Of a DNA stretch of 64,000 nucleotides, positions 9,138 through 18,748 are shown piece after piece (the stretch's first letter is position 1; every line of letters begins with the position of its first letter). The stretch is from Nocardioides gilvus (GTDB lineage Bacteria; Actinomycetota; Actinomycetes; Propionibacteriales; Nocardioidaceae): positions 248,001 to 312,000 of the forward strand of contig NZ_QHKY01000001.1 of the NCBI RefSeq assembly GCF_003194605.1, given 5' to 3'. The translations under genes and the position numbers were made by a program. Under the pieces are notes generated by a model that was not told the origin of the DNA, did not search any database, and worked only from the letters and a program-made list of their open reading frames with translations.

Positions 9138-10010
9138 TTGCGTTTCCTGAACCGCACCGCCGGACGGCTTTCCCGGCATCGCCGGGGCCCGCTCGCGGGA
9201 CTCTCCGTGCTCCTGATCGGTCTCTTGATGACCGGTGGGCTGTACACGGCCTTCTCCCCTGCCACCGCGCAGGAGACCAAGACCGACGCTGAACTCATCC
9301 AGCAGGGGCGTGAGCTCTTCCTCGTGGGTTGTTCGTCGTGCCACGGCAAGAACGGCGAGGGCGTCAGCACCCAGCGAGAGGGCCAGATCAAGGGCCCCAG
9401 CCTCGTGGGTGTGGGTGCCGCCGCGGTCGACTTCCAGGTCGACACCGGCCGGATGCCGATGGCCCGCCCCGAGCAGCAGGCGCCGCGCAAGGAAGTCCTC
9501 TACAACGACGAGGAGATTGCCGCCATGGCAGCCTTCGTGGCGAGCCTGGGCCCCGGCCCGGCGATCCCGTCCCCGGAGGACTACAGCATCGACGACCTCA
9601 GTGAAGAAGAGCGCGTCGCCGCAGTGGCCCGCGGAAGCCAGATCTTCCTCACCAACTGCACCGCCTGCCACAACTTCAACGGCCAGGGTGGCGCCATGCC
9701 CGAAGGTGGCTACGCCCCGTCGCTCAAGGGCGTCGAGTCGAAGCACATCTACCAGGCCATGCTGACCGGCCCCCAGTCGATGGACAACTTCTCCAACGGC
9801 AACCTGTCGCCCGAGCAGAAGCGGGACGTCATCGCCTACCTCCGCGCCATCGAGGACCAGCCCGAGTACGGCGGCTTCACGCTGGGCGGGCTCGGCCCGG
9901 TCTCCGAAGGCCTGTTCGGCTGGCTCATCGGTATCGGCGGCCTGGTCGGTTTCGCAGTGTGGATCGCGGCGCACACGACGCGCTCTACGAAGGACAAGGT
10001 GGAAGCGTGA
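9138..10010 (+). CDS. qcrC: cytochrome bc1 complex di-heme cytochrome c subunit
   Basis: The membrane-anchored di-heme c subunit that passes electrons from the bc1 complex directly to cytochrome aa3 in actinobacteria, which lack soluble cytochrome c. The 290-residue protein has two covalent heme sites, CSSCH and CTACH, an N-terminal signal/anchor (SVLLIGLLMTGGLYTAF) and a C-terminal helix (GWLIGIGGLVGFAVWIAA). The start is TTG 9138, supported by GAGGA about nine bases upstream and by the Arg-rich signal start MRFLNRTAGRLSRHRRG. Its TGA overlaps the GTG of qcrA. Confidence 0.95.
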   Translation: MRFLNRTAGRLSRHRRGPLAGLSVLLIGLLMTGGLYTAFSPATAQETKTDAELIQQGRELFLVGCSSCHGKNGEGVSTQREGQIKGPSLVGVGAAAVDFQVDTGRMPMARPEQQAPRKEVLYNDEEIAAMAAFVASLGPGPAIPSPEDYSIDDLSEEERVAAVARGSQIFLTNCTACHNFNGQGGAMPEGGYAPSLKGVESKHIYQAMLTGPQSMDNFSNGNLSPEQKRDVIAYLRAIEDQPEYGGFTLGGLGPVSEGLFGWLIGIGGLVGFAVWIAAHTTRSTKDKVEA

Positions 10011-11077
10011 GCCCCAACGAGATCACCCCGCACGAGCAGGCCGAGGCGGAGCCCATCGCGGACCCGGGCCTGCCCGCCCACCAGTGGCGCCCCACCGACC
10101 TCGACGAGAAGGCCGCCAAGCGCGCTGAGCGTCAGGTCGCCGCCTTCTTCATCACCTCGATCGTCTTCGCGATCCTCTTCGTGGTCGCCTACTTCACCCT
10201 CGAGATCGGTGAGGACTGGGACGTCTTCATGGGCTTCGGAGCGTCCACGGCTGCCCTGGGCGTGACCCTGGGCATGGCGCTCCTCCTCATCGGTGTCGGC
10301 ATCATCCAGTGGGCCCGCAAACTCATGGGCGACCACGAGATCTCGGAACAGCGCCACCCAGCCGTCTCCTCCCCCGAGGACCGCGAGGACGTCCTGGCGT
10401 CCTTGGAGCTGGGCATCGCCGAGTCCGGCATCTCGCGACGACCCCTCGTCCGCAACTCGCTCCTCGGCGCCGTCGCAGCCTTGGGCCTCCCGGCCGTCGT
10501 GCTCTTGCGCGACCTCGGCCCGCTGCCCAAGGACGTGGTCGACCCCGAGCGGGGCAAGGGCTTGGAACACACGCTGTGGAAGAAGGGCGAGCGCATCGTG
10601 CGCGACGTCATCGGCACCCCGATCCTGGCTTCCGAGCTGCAGGTCGGTGACCTGGTGAACTGCCAGCCCGAGATCCTGCTCGCCACCGACGAGCGGGGCA
10701 ACCACATCCTGCACGGTGTCGACGTCCAGGTCGGCAAGTCGAAGGCGTCGCTCATCCTCCTGCGCATGGAGCCCGACGACATCACGCACGGCAGGGGCCG
10801 CGAGAACTGGACCGTCGACGGCATCGTCGCCTACTCCAAGATCTGCACCCACGTCGGTTGCCCAATCTCGTTGAACGAGCGCACCACCCACCACCTGCTC
10901 TGCCCGTGCCACCAGTCGACCTTCGACCTGGCCGACAGCGGACGCGTGGTCTTCGGCCCCGCAGCCCGCGCCCTCCCGCAGCTGCCGATCGCAGTTGACG
11001 GCGAGGGTTACCTCGTCGCGCAGAGCGACTTCACCGAACCCGTCGGTCCGAGCTACTGGGAGCGTGACTCGAAGTGA
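10007..11077 (+). CDS. qcrA: cytochrome bc1 complex Rieske iron-sulfur subunit
   Basis: The Rieske subunit, carrying the [2Fe-2S] cluster that takes an electron from menaquinol. The 356-residue protein has three N-terminal membrane helices (FFITSIVFAILFVVAYFTL; LGVTLGMALLLIGVGII; SLLGAVAALGLPAVVLL), the actinobacterial arrangement. The C-terminal Rieske fold contains both cluster loops, CTHVGC and CPCHQS, supplying two Cys and two His ligands. GTG 10007 overlaps the qcrC stop by four bases (GTGA), and its own TGA overlaps the qcrB GTG the same way, so the three qcr genes are translationally coupled. Confidence 0.96.
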   Translation: MSPNEITPHEQAEAEPIADPGLPAHQWRPTDLDEKAAKRAERQVAAFFITSIVFAILFVVAYFTLEIGEDWDVFMGFGASTAALGVTLGMALLLIGVGIIQWARKLMGDHEISEQRHPAVSSPEDREDVLASLELGIAESGISRRPLVRNSLLGAVAALGLPAVVLLRDLGPLPKDVVDPERGKGLEHTLWKKGERIVRDVIGTPILASELQVGDLVNCQPEILLATDERGNHILHGVDVQVGKSKASLILLRMEPDDITHGRGRENWTVDGIVAYSKICTHVGCPISLNERTTHHLLCPCHQSTFDLADSGRVVFGPAARALPQLPIAVDGEGYLVAQSDFTEPVGPSYWERDSK

Positions 11078-12771
11078 GTGTCGACACCACCAAGGTGGCG
11101 AAGAGCAACGCCACCGCTGCCGCCACTCCGGCGAAGCCCTCGAAGTTGGGGGGTGCTGCGAACTGGGCCGACGAACGCCTGGGCATCGGCAGCATGATGA
11201 AGAAGAACATCCGCAAGGTGTTCCCCGACCACTGGTCGTTCATGCTGGGCGAGATCGCTCTGTGGAGCTTCGTCACCCTGCTGCTCACCGGCGTCTTCCT
11301 GACCCTGTGGTTCGTCCCCAGCATGAACGAGGTCGCGTACCAGGGCTCGTACGAGCAGCTCCGGGGCGTCTACATGAGCGAGGCCATGGTCTCGACCATG
11401 GACATCTCGTTCGACATCCGTGGCGGTCTCCTGATGCGCCAGATGCACCACTGGGCCGCGATGATCTTCATCGCCTCCATGATGGTCCACCTGATGCGCG
11501 TCTACCTGACCGGCGCCTTCCGCAAGCCCCGCGAGATCAACTGGGTCATCGGCATGCTGCTGCTCCTCCTGGGCACGCTCGAGGGCTTCACCGGCTACTC
11601 GCTCCCCGACGACCTGCTCTCGGGCACGGGCGTACGAGCCGCCGACGGCTTCATGAAGGCGGCCCCGGTCGTCGGGACGTACATGTCGTTCTTCCTCTTC
11701 GGTGGCGAGTTCCCGGGTGAGTCGATCATCCCGCGTCTCTACATCATCCACGTGCTGTTGATCCCGGCCCTGCTGCTCGGCCTGATCGCGGCTCACATGC
11801 TGCTGCTCGTCTACCACAAGCACACGCAGTGGCCCGGCCCCGGACGCACGGAGCAGAACGTCGTCGGATTCCCGATGCTCCCGGTCTACGCAGCCAAGGC
11901 AGGCGGCTTCTTCTTCATCGTCTTCGGCGTCACCGCCCTGATGGGTGGCCTGATGACCATCAACCCGCTCTGGAAGTACGGCCCTTACGACCCCTCGAAG
12001 GTCACCGCTGGCTCGCAGCCTGACTGGTACATGGGCTGGCCGGACGGCGCGCTGCGCATCATCCCGGGTTGGGAGTCCGCGTTCTGGGGGGTCACCCTCT
12101 CCTGGAACATCCTGCTCCCGATCCTGATCCTGCCGATCCTGCTCTGGGTCATCGTCATGATGCTCCCGTTCATCGAGGCCTGGATCACCGGGGACAAGCG
12201 TGAGCACCACCTGCTCGAGCGCCCCCGCAACGCACCCACGCGTACGGCACTGCTGGTCGCGCTGATGACCTTCTACGGCCTGATGTGGGCCGCGGGTGGT
12301 AACGACCTGATCGCGATCAAGTTCGACATGAGCATCAACGCCATCACGTACTTCATGCGTGGAGCGGTGTTCGTCGGACCGGTCATCGCCTTCATCATCA
12401 CCCGCCGTTGGTGCATCTCGCTCCAGCGTCACGACAACGAGCGCCTGCTGCACGGTTGGGAGACCGGTGTCGTGAGTCGCTCGGCAGACGGTGGCTTCTC
12501 GGAGCTCCACCTGCCGTACACGCAGGAGAAGCAGTACGCCCTCACCGCTCGCGATCGCGACGAGGAGAAGACGTACACCTCTGAAAGCGACGTCGACGAG
12601 AACGGCGTCCCGGCCCCCGACACCCGCAAGAACCGTCTGCGGGCCAAGCTGTCGAAGTTCTGGTACGGCCCCGCCGTCCAGAAGCCGACTGCGGCGGACT
12701 TCCACGAGGCACACCACCACGGCGACCACGCCGAGGTCGGCGCTGGGGAAGGCTCCAAGGAGCTCCACTGA
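11074..12771 (+). CDS. qcrB: cytochrome bc1 complex cytochrome b subunit
   Basis: Cytochrome b, the quinol-oxidising membrane core with hemes bL and bH. The 565-residue product has the bis-His helix region (LMRQMHHWAAMIFIASMMVH and a later HVLLIPALLLGLIAAHMLLL pair) and a fused N-terminal b6 plus C-terminal half. A long soluble C-terminal tail ends rich in His, Glu and Lys, typical of actinobacterial QcrB. Start is GTG 11074, overlapping the qcrA stop. The run ends at a strong hairpin at 12798. The homologous subunit is a known inhibitor target in mycobacteria. Confidence 0.97.
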   Translation: MSVDTTKVAKSNATAAATPAKPSKLGGAANWADERLGIGSMMKKNIRKVFPDHWSFMLGEIALWSFVTLLLTGVFLTLWFVPSMNEVAYQGSYEQLRGVYMSEAMVSTMDISFDIRGGLLMRQMHHWAAMIFIASMMVHLMRVYLTGAFRKPREINWVIGMLLLLLGTLEGFTGYSLPDDLLSGTGVRAADGFMKAAPVVGTYMSFFLFGGEFPGESIIPRLYIIHVLLIPALLLGLIAAHMLLLVYHKHTQWPGPGRTEQNVVGFPMLPVYAAKAGGFFFIVFGVTALMGGLMTINPLWKYGPYDPSKVTAGSQPDWYMGWPDGALRIIPGWESAFWGVTLSWNILLPILILPILLWVIVMMLPFIEAWITGDKREHHLLERPRNAPTRTALLVALMTFYGLMWAAGGNDLIAIKFDMSINAITYFMRGAVFVGPVIAFIITRRWCISLQRHDNERLLHGWETGVVSRSADGGFSELHLPYTQEKQYALTARDRDEEKTYTSESDVDENGVPAPDTRKNRLRAKLSKFWYGPAVQKPTAADFHEAHHHGDHAEVGAGEGSKELH

Positions 12772-12797
12772 CCCGCACCCGGTGACAATCTGAAGTG

Positions 12798-12835
12798 GCA
12801 AGAGGCCCGTCTCCTGTGGGAGGCGGGCCTCTTGC
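12798..12835 (+). terminator. hairpin terminator after qcrB
   Basis: A perfect 12-base-pair outer stem (gcaagaggcccg with its complement), extended inward by CTCC/GGAG around a small loop. No T tract follows, as is common in actinobacteria. It lies 27 bases after the qcrB stop. Confidence 0.8.
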
Positions 12836-12922
12836 GCGTCCCGGCACGCACACCGTCGACAGCCACGGAATGAACACCACAGTAGTTCGGTTCTCAACGG
12901 TGAGCGACAGTGAGGAGTCGGC

Positions 12923-13273
12923 ATGAGCATCATCGGACACATCGGAGCGCAGTCCCCCTACGACGTGTGGCGTTGGGCCGAGGACCGTTTCGCGGACCGT
13001 GACTACAGGGGTGCCGCCAAGGCCTTGGAAGATCTCCTGGAGGTCGACGAGCTCACCCATGAGCACGCCCAGGTCCGCGAGTTGCTGGCCCGCAGCTACT
13101 ACCACTCCGCCCAGCTTCACAATGCGGCACGGGTGACCCAGGAGGCGCTCCGTCTGGAGCCCACCAATGGCTACCTGGCGCTGTTGATGAGCCGCACGCT
13201 CGAACGCTCCGGTGACAAGGTGGGCGCCCAGCGGTACCGCCTTCGCGCCAGCGCGCTGGGCGTGGACGCCTGA
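12923..13273 (+). CDS. small TPR-type protein
   Basis: A 116-residue, all-helical, probably cytosolic protein with paired helices of the tetratricopeptide type. YRGAAKALEDLLEVD, VRELLARSYYHSAQLHNAARVTQEALRLEP and GYLALLMSRTLERSGDK give about two to two and a half repeats. No signal peptide or membrane helix. ATG 12923 has GAGGAGTC about ten bases upstream. It sits alone between the qcr terminator and an oxidoreductase gene, so the context does not indicate a partner; TPRs normally mediate protein contacts. Confidence 0.8.
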   Translation: MSIIGHIGAQSPYDVWRWAEDRFADRDYRGAAKALEDLLEVDELTHEHAQVRELLARSYYHSAQLHNAARVTQEALRLEPTNGYLALLMSRTLERSGDKVGAQRYRLRASALGVDA

Positions 13274-13341
13274 CACCTGAGGACCAGAGCCGCCCACACA
13301 CGCACCCTGGCGGCGCACCTGCCGCCCACGAAAGGCATTCC

Positions 13342-14370
13342 ATGACCGTCCAACTCGGACTCGACACCTTCGGCGACGTCACCGTCGATGCCGACGGCAC
13401 ACCTCTCCCCCACCACCAGGTGATCCGCGACGTCGTCGCGCAGGCCGTGCTGGCCGACCAGGTGGGCATCGACGCCTTCAACATCGGCGAGCACCACCGC
13501 GACGACTTCGCCGTGACGGCTCCTGAGGTCGTCCTCGCCGCGATCGCTCCGCAGACATCGCAGATTCTGCTGGGCAGCGCTGTCACGGTGCTCAGCTCGG
13601 ACGACCCGATCCGCGTCTACGAGCGCTTCGCCACGCTCGACGCACTCTCCAACGGACGCGCTGAGGTCACGCTCGGTCGTGGTTCGTTCACCGAGTCGTT
13701 CCCCCTCTTCGGACTCGACCTGGCCGACTACGCCACCCTCTTCGAGGAGAAGTTGGAGCTCTTCTCCGCACTGCGCACGGAAGGTCCTGTCTCCTTTCGC
13801 GGGACCACCCGAGCACCTCTGGACCCCACCCACGTCTACCCCAAGACCGCAGCCGGCACCCTTCCCACCTGGATCGGCGTCGGAGGGTCGCCGGAGTCCG
13901 TCGTACGCGCAGCGAGGCATCGGATGCCCATGATGTTGGCGATCATCGGCGGTGCGCCGGAGCGGTTCGCGCCGTACGCCGACCTCTACCGGCGTGCGTG
14001 TGAGGAGTTCGGATCACCTGCCCTGCCGATCGGCGTCCACTCCCCCGGATACGTCGCCGCACGAGACGACGAGGCACGCGAGGCACTCTTCCCACACTTC
14101 AAGGCCAATCGTGACCGCATCGGTGCCGAACGCGGATGGGGTCCGGCCACCCGCGAGCAGTTCGAGTCCGAGGCTGACCACGGTGCTCTCTTCGTCGGCT
14201 CGCCCGACACGGTGGCCACCAAGATCGCGGCCGCTCTGAAGGCCCTGGGTGCCCAGCGCTTCGACCTCAAGTTCAGCAACGGCACCATGCCGCACGACCA
14301 ACTCCTGGAGTGCATTCGCCTCTACGGCGAAGAGGTGGCTCCCAGGGTGCGGCGCCTCCTGCAGGACTGA
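13342..14370 (+). CDS. LLM-class (luciferase-like) flavin-dependent oxidoreductase
   Basis: A 342-residue protein of the bacterial luciferase superfamily, TIM-barrel enzymes using FMN or F420. Characteristic segments are the N-terminal strand LGLDTFGDVTVD, FNIGEHHRDDFAVTAPEVVLAAIA, the DDPIRVYERFATLDALSNGRAEVTLGRGSF stretch, and IGVGGSPESVVRAAR. The substrate cannot be told from sequence. The gene starts 68 bases after the TPR gene and ends at a strong bidirectional hairpin. An AAAGG ribosome site precedes ATG 13342. Confidence 0.88.
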   Translation: MTVQLGLDTFGDVTVDADGTPLPHHQVIRDVVAQAVLADQVGIDAFNIGEHHRDDFAVTAPEVVLAAIAPQTSQILLGSAVTVLSSDDPIRVYERFATLDALSNGRAEVTLGRGSFTESFPLFGLDLADYATLFEEKLELFSALRTEGPVSFRGTTRAPLDPTHVYPKTAAGTLPTWIGVGGSPESVVRAARHRMPMMLAIIGGAPERFAPYADLYRRACEEFGSPALPIGVHSPGYVAARDDEAREALFPHFKANRDRIGAERGWGPATREQFESEADHGALFVGSPDTVATKIAAALKALGAQRFDLKFSNGTMPHDQLLECIRLYGEEVAPRVRRLLQD

Positions 14371-14402
14371 GGACCCGTGCGGGTACGTCGGTGCACATGC
14401 AA

Positions 14403-14438
14403 AACGGGCGGGGAGAGCCTCAGCTCTCCCCGCCCGTT
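14403..14438. terminator. bidirectional hairpin terminator
   Basis: A perfect 15-base-pair stem (aacgggcggggagag and its complement) with loop CCTCAG, between the convergent oxidoreductase gene (14370) and ctaF (14458). It can end transcription from both sides. Confidence 0.88.
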
Positions 14439-14457
14439 GCGTCGTTGACTGCAGACC

Positions 14458-14856
14458 TCAGTGGGCGAACTCACCGCGGTAGTACTCGAACACCCAACCG
14501 ATCGCCGTGGCCATACCGATGCCGAAGGCAATGATGACGAGCCACCAGGCGCCCATGGCGATACCGAACATGCCCAGTGAGAGCGGCATGGCGCACCACA
14601 GGGGCCACCAGGAGTAGGGCGGGTAGAAACCGTACTCGCCGGCACCCTCAGCGATTTCGGCGTCCTTGCGGTCTTCCAGACGGGGATCCATGCGCGAGGC
14701 GTGGAAACCCAGGTAGGCCGCGACCATCAGTGCCAGGAAGAACACCATGGTGAGGGCAGAGGTGCCGGTCCAGTCGTGGGTGATGACCCAGTACGCAGGG
14801 GCCACCAGTCCGAAGAAGACTGCACAGATTCCGAAGATCCAGGCTTCGACCTTCAT
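14458..14856 (-). CDS. ctaF: cytochrome c oxidase subunit IV (actinobacterial type)
   Basis: The small fourth subunit of the actinobacterial aa3 oxidase. The 132-residue product has about four membrane helices in two pairs: [40 protein letters not shown], then the conserved [15 protein letters not shown] turn followed by two further helices. The ATG at 14856 overlaps the ctaD stop by four bases (ATGA). It is the last gene of ctaC-ctaD-ctaF and ends at a bidirectional terminator. Confidence 0.93.
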   Translation of the reverse strand: MKVEAWIFGICAVFFGLVAPAYWVITHDWTGTSALTMVFFLALMVAAYLGFHASRMDPRLEDRKDAEIAEGAGEYGFYPPYSWWPLWCAMPLSLGMFGIAMGAWWLVIIAFGIGMATAIGWVFEYYRGEFAH

Positions 14857-16547
14857 CGAGCGCCACCGCCCTTCTTGTTCGTTGCGGTGACCGGCTGAGC
14901 CGCCACCTCGTCATCGTCGTGAGCAGCGAGCTCCGGGTGGTGGAGGTCGAAGGCCGGCGACTCCGAGCGGATTCGCGGGAGCACGTGGAAGTTCTGGCGC
15001 GGGGGCGGCGAGGACGTGGCCCACTCCAGCGAGCGGCCCCAGCCCCACGGGTCGTCGGTGTTGACCAACGGTGCGTTGCGGGACTGGTAGACGTTCCACA
15101 GGAACGGCAGCGTGGAGATCGCCGTCAGGAAGGCTCCCACCGTCGAGATCTGGTTGAGCACGGTGAAGCCGTCCTCCGCCAGGTAGTCCGCGTAACGACG
15201 CGGCATGCCCTCGACACCCAGCCAGTGCTGGACCAGGAAGGTGGTGTGGAAACCGATGAACAGGAGCCAGAACTGAATCTTGCCGAGCCGCTCGTCGAGC
15301 ATGCGCCCGGTGAACTTGGGCCACCAGAAGTAGAACCCGGCGAACATGGCGAAGACGACCGTGCCGAACACCACGTAGTGGAAGTGCGCCACCACGAAGT
15401 AGGAGTCGGACACGTGGAAGTCCAGCGGCGGGCTCGCCAGGATGACGCCGGTGAGTCCACCGAAGAGGAAGGTCGTCAAGAAGCCCATGGTCCAGAGCAT
15501 GGGAGTGTCCATGGAGATGGACCCTCCCCACATCGTGCCTATCCAGTTGAAGAACTTCACGCCGGTCGGCACCGCGATCAGGAAGGTCATGCCCGAGAAG
15601 AACGGCAGGTCGACGGCGCCTGTCACGAACATGTGGTGGGCCCACACGGCGACCGAGAGGATCGCGATGGCCAGGGTCGCACCAACCAGACCCACGTAAC
15701 CGAAGATCGGCTTGCGCGAGAAGACCGGCAGGATCTCGGAGACGATGCCGAAGAACGGCAGCGCGATGATGTACACCTCTGGGTGTCCGAAGAACCAGAA
15801 CAGGTGCTGCCACAGAATCGGTCCACCGTGGGACGGGTCGAAGATGTGGGCACCGAGAAGTCGGTCAGCCTCGAGGGAGAGCAGTGCGCCACCGAGGATC
15901 GGGAAGGCCATCAGCACCAGCAACGAGGTGATGAGGGTGTTCCAGCTGAAGATCGACATCCGGAACATAGTCATGCCGGGGGCACGCATGCAGATGATGG
16001 TGGTGATGAAGTTGACCGCACCCAGGATCGTGCCCAGACCGGCCATGTAGAGACCCATGATCCAGAGGTCTCCACCCACGCCGGGCGAACGCACTGCGTC
16101 GGAGAGCGGGGTGTAGGCGAACCATCCGAAGTCGGCTGCGCCCGAGGGGGTCAGGAATCCGGAGGCCGCGATCAGTCCACCGAAGAGGAAGAGCCAGTAG
16201 CTGAACATGTTCAGCCTCGGGAACGCCACGTCAGGGGCACCGATCTGGATCGGCATGATCACGTTGGCGAAGCCGAAGAAGAGCGGGGTCGCGAAGAGCA
16301 GCAGCATGATCGTGCCGTGCATCGTGAAGAGCTGGTTGTACAGCTCGTCATTGACGACCTGCTGACCGGGGAAAGCGAGCTCCGTGCGGATCAACATGGC
16401 CATCAGTCCACCCAGGATGAACCAGACGAACGAGGTGACCAGGTACATCTTGCCGATGAGCTTGTGGTCGGTGGTGGTGAGCAGGTTGACGACCTGCTGA
16501 CCCAGCGGCTTCGTGCCGCCAGCCTCAGCGTGAGCCTGAGTCGTCAC
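14853..16547 (-). CDS. ctaD: cytochrome c oxidase subunit I
   Basis: The catalytic subunit of cytochrome aa3, with heme a, heme a3 and CuB, reducing oxygen to water and pumping protons. The 564-residue product has the twelve-helix pattern. [13 protein letters not shown] contains the CuB His and the cross-linked Tyr; WAHHMFVTG supplies two more CuB His; [12 protein letters not shown] supplies the heme ligands. ATG 16547 overlaps the ctaC stop by four bases, and its stop overlaps ctaF. Confidence 0.97.
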   Translation of the reverse strand: MTTQAHAEAGGTKPLGQQVVNLLTTTDHKLIGKMYLVTSFVWFILGGLMAMLIRTELAFPGQQVVNDELYNQLFTMHGTIMLLLFATPLFFGFANVIMPIQIGAPDVAFPRLNMFSYWLFLFGGLIAASGFLTPSGAADFGWFAYTPLSDAVRSPGVGGDLWIMGLYMAGLGTILGAVNFITTIICMRAPGMTMFRMSIFSWNTLITSLLVLMAFPILGGALLSLEADRLLGAHIFDPSHGGPILWQHLFWFFGHPEVYIIALPFFGIVSEILPVFSRKPIFGYVGLVGATLAIAILSVAVWAHHMFVTGAVDLPFFSGMTFLIAVPTGVKFFNWIGTMWGGSISMDTPMLWTMGFLTTFLFGGLTGVILASPPLDFHVSDSYFVVAHFHYVVFGTVVFAMFAGFYFWWPKFTGRMLDERLGKIQFWLLFIGFHTTFLVQHWLGVEGMPRRYADYLAEDGFTVLNQISTVGAFLTAISTLPFLWNVYQSRNAPLVNTDDPWGWGRSLEWATSSPPPRQNFHVLPRIRSESPAFDLHHPELAAHDDDEVAAQPVTATNKKGGGAR

Positions 16548-17419
16548 GAGTGTTCTCCTTCTGCGTCAGTGTTGAGGCCGGGCTGCGTGTTCACGGCCGA
16601 ACCACCGAGGAGCGGAGCAGGGGCGACGTTGCCCTTCTCCTGCAGCTCAGCAAGGTACGCCTGGTAGTCGGCAGCGGAGACGACCTTCACGTCGAAGATC
16701 ATGCGCGAGTGGTAGGCGCCGCAGAACTCGAAGCACTTGCCCCGGAAGTCGCCGATCCGCGTGGGCGTCACCTGCAGCACGTTGACGCGCCCGGGGATGA
16801 TGTCCAGCTTGGTCAGGAAGACGTCGATGGAGAACGAGTGGATGACGTCCGGTGAGTGCAACTGGAACGCCACGGTCTGGTCGACCGGCAGCACCAGGGT
16901 CGGACGGTCGTTGGTCGTACCCACGGTGTACGGGGTCTGACCCCCCTCACCCTGCTCGGTGTAGTTGAAGGTCCACGACCACTGCTGACCGACGACGTCG
17001 ATCGTCACATCGGGGTCGTCCTTGATCTCGGTCATCACGTTCTGCGTCTGGACCGTGTGGAAGAAGAACACGATCACCATCAGGATCGGCGCGACGGTGT
17101 AGAAGATCTCGAGCGGCAGGTTGTAGCGCGTCTGCACCGGAACCAGGTTCGTGCTGCGACGGCGGTAACGCCAGGCAGCGAAGAACAGGAGGCCCCAGAC
17201 GATGACGCCGGTCACCATGGCCGCGACCCATGCCCACTTCCACAGGTCGTAGGTGGCGGGAGCCTGTTCCGACGCCGGGATGGGCATCGCCAGACGTCCG
17301 AGCTGGTCTTTGTCCTCGGCTGAGCAGGCACCGAGTGCAAGCAGGCCAAGACCCAGCACAGCGGCTCTGGCACCCGTCTTGACGGATGCCGCTGCGCGCG
17401 AGGGAAGTTGCAGACTCAC
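16544..17419 (-). CDS. ctaC: cytochrome c oxidase subunit II
   Basis: Subunit II, which takes electrons from QcrC through the CuA centre. GTG 17419 with GAGAGG upstream gives a 291-residue lipoprotein: an Arg/Ala-rich start, hydrophobic [11 protein letters not shown] and a lipobox LGAC. Two membrane helices follow, then the cupredoxin domain with QQWSWTF and the CuA loop [12 protein letters not shown] containing both Cys, His and Met ligands. The frame extends to 17500, but those residues have no signal-like character. First gene of the coupled ctaC-ctaD-ctaF run, divergent from the desulfurase gene over a 186-base gap. Confidence 0.95.
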   Translation of the reverse strand: MSLQLPSRAAASVKTGARAAVLGLGLLALGACSAEDKDQLGRLAMPIPASEQAPATYDLWKWAWVAAMVTGVIVWGLLFFAAWRYRRRSTNLVPVQTRYNLPLEIFYTVAPILMVIVFFFHTVQTQNVMTEIKDDPDVTIDVVGQQWSWTFNYTEQGEGGQTPYTVGTTNDRPTLVLPVDQTVAFQLHSPDVIHSFSIDVFLTKLDIIPGRVNVLQVTPTRIGDFRGKCFEFCGAYHSRMIFDVKVVSAADYQAYLAELQEKGNVAPAPLLGGSAVNTQPGLNTDAEGEHS

Positions 17420-17605
17420 GTACGAGCCTCTCTCTCTAGGGCAGTCACGTATAGACCTGAACACTATCGGAATCCGTTCGGCGAGTGGAGGCAGGGTCAC
17501 TTCCGTCGAGCTGGGCGCGTCGCCGTGACCCCTGATGCCTCGGACGCTACGCCAGCCACCCCCGCCCCTGGCCCACCAGGGAGCCTCAACGACTAGGTTC
17601 TAGGG

Positions 17606-18748
17606 GTGAGTGAGCATCCCCCGGTCCGACGCGTGAGCCTGGACTCATCCTCCTCGGAGCCGTTGCACCCCGCTGCGAAGGAGGTCCTGCTGAGCGCGCT
17701 GGACCAAGGGTTCGCGGACCCTCGCAGACTGCACCACGACGGCCGACGGGCGCGGATGTTGCTCGACAATGCCCGCGAGGTCGTGGCCGAGTGCCTCAGC
17801 CTTCGCCCGGACGAGGTCTCGTTCACGAGTTCCGGCACCGAAGCCGTCCAGCGCGGGCTCCTGGGGCTGCACCGGGGCGCCCGGGGGAGGGGCGACCTGA
17901 TCGTCCACTCCGCCGTCGAACACTCCTCGGTCCTGCACGCGGCACGGTGGGCGGACGCGCCGACCTCGGAGGTCCCCGTCACTGCGCAGGGCCTGGTCAG
18001 CGCCACGGCGCTGGCCCGCCACCTCGCCACGGTGGACGTCCCGGTGGCGGTGGCTGCGGTGCAGAGCGCCAACCACGAGGTCGGCACCGTGCACGAGATC
18101 GAAGGGGTCTCCGAGGTCCTGGGGCAGGTGCCGCTCTTCATGGACGCGTGCGCGAGCGTCGGGCGCCTGGACCTCCCGAACGGCTGGGCCACAGCCGCAG
18201 CCTCAGCCCACAAGTGGGGCGGCCCTGCCGGGATCGGACTGCTCCTCGTCCGCAAGGGGTCACGTTGGCGCAACCCCTTCCCGGGCGACGACCGTGGCGA
18301 CGAACGGATCAGCGGCTTCGAGAACGTACCCGGCGCCCTCGCTGCGGCGGCGTCACTACGGGCCGTACTGGCCGAGCGGGACGAGGTCAACGCACGCCAG
18401 CACCGCCTCATTGATCGCATCCGCTCACGCGTCGCGGCGCTGCCCGACGTCGAGGTCGTGGGTGCCGAGCAGGACCGACTCCCCCACCTGGTGACGTTCT
18501 CGTTCCTCTACCTCGACGGGGAGTCGCTGGTCACCGAGCTGGATCGACTGGGCTTCGGAGTCGCCAGTGGCTCTGCCTGCACGAGCTCGAGCCTCACCCC
18601 GTCGCACGTGCTCGCCGCCATGGGGGCCCTGACCCACGGCAACGTACGACTGTCGCTCCATGCCGAGACCGGCGAGGACGAGGTCGAGCGCTTCCTCGAG
18701 GCACTTCCCTCGGTGGTCACCGCGCTGCGGGCACGGGTCGGCCTGTGA
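17606..18748 (+). CDS. cysteine desulfurase (aminotransferase class V)
   Basis: A PLP enzyme of the IscS/NifS class that moves sulfur from cysteine to an acceptor. The 380-residue protein has the PLP lysine in ASAHKWGGPAG (Lys203), the SSGTEAVQRG loop, the AVEHSSVLH segment and the active-site cysteine loop SGSACTSSS (Cys325). The N-terminus is short and slightly unusual (VSLDSSSSEPLHPAAKEVLL, where the family often has YLDHAATTP). GTG 17606. The stop overlaps the next gene, a TusA-type carrier, so the two probably form a sulfur relay. It could feed the nearby Fe-S proteins, but the TusA partner points to persulfide delivery elsewhere as well. Confidence 0.9.
   Translation: MSEHPPVRRVSLDSSSSEPLHPAAKEVLLSALDQGFADPRRLHHDGRRARMLLDNAREVVAECLSLRPDEVSFTSSGTEAVQRGLLGLHRGARGRGDLIVHSAVEHSSVLHAARWADAPTSEVPVTAQGLVSATALARHLATVDVPVAVAAVQSANHEVGTVHEIEGVSEVLGQVPLFMDACASVGRLDLPNGWATAAASAHKWGGPAGIGLLLVRKGSRWRNPFPGDDRGDERISGFENVPGALAAAASLRAVLAERDEVNARQHRLIDRIRSRVAALPDVEVVGAEQDRLPHLVTFSFLYLDGESLVTELDRLGFGVASGSACTSSSLTPSHVLAAMGALTHGNVRLSLHAETGEDEVERFLEALPSVVTALRARVGL

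Noticed and set aside
11053..12942. 629-codon open frame on the minus strand
   Set aside because: Antisense to qcrB with no family resemblance.
14919..16667. 582-codon open frame on the plus strand
   Set aside because: It lies wholly opposite ctaD and part of ctaC, lacks any recognisable motif and has the His/Arg/Gln-rich composition typical of antisense frames in high-GC DNA.
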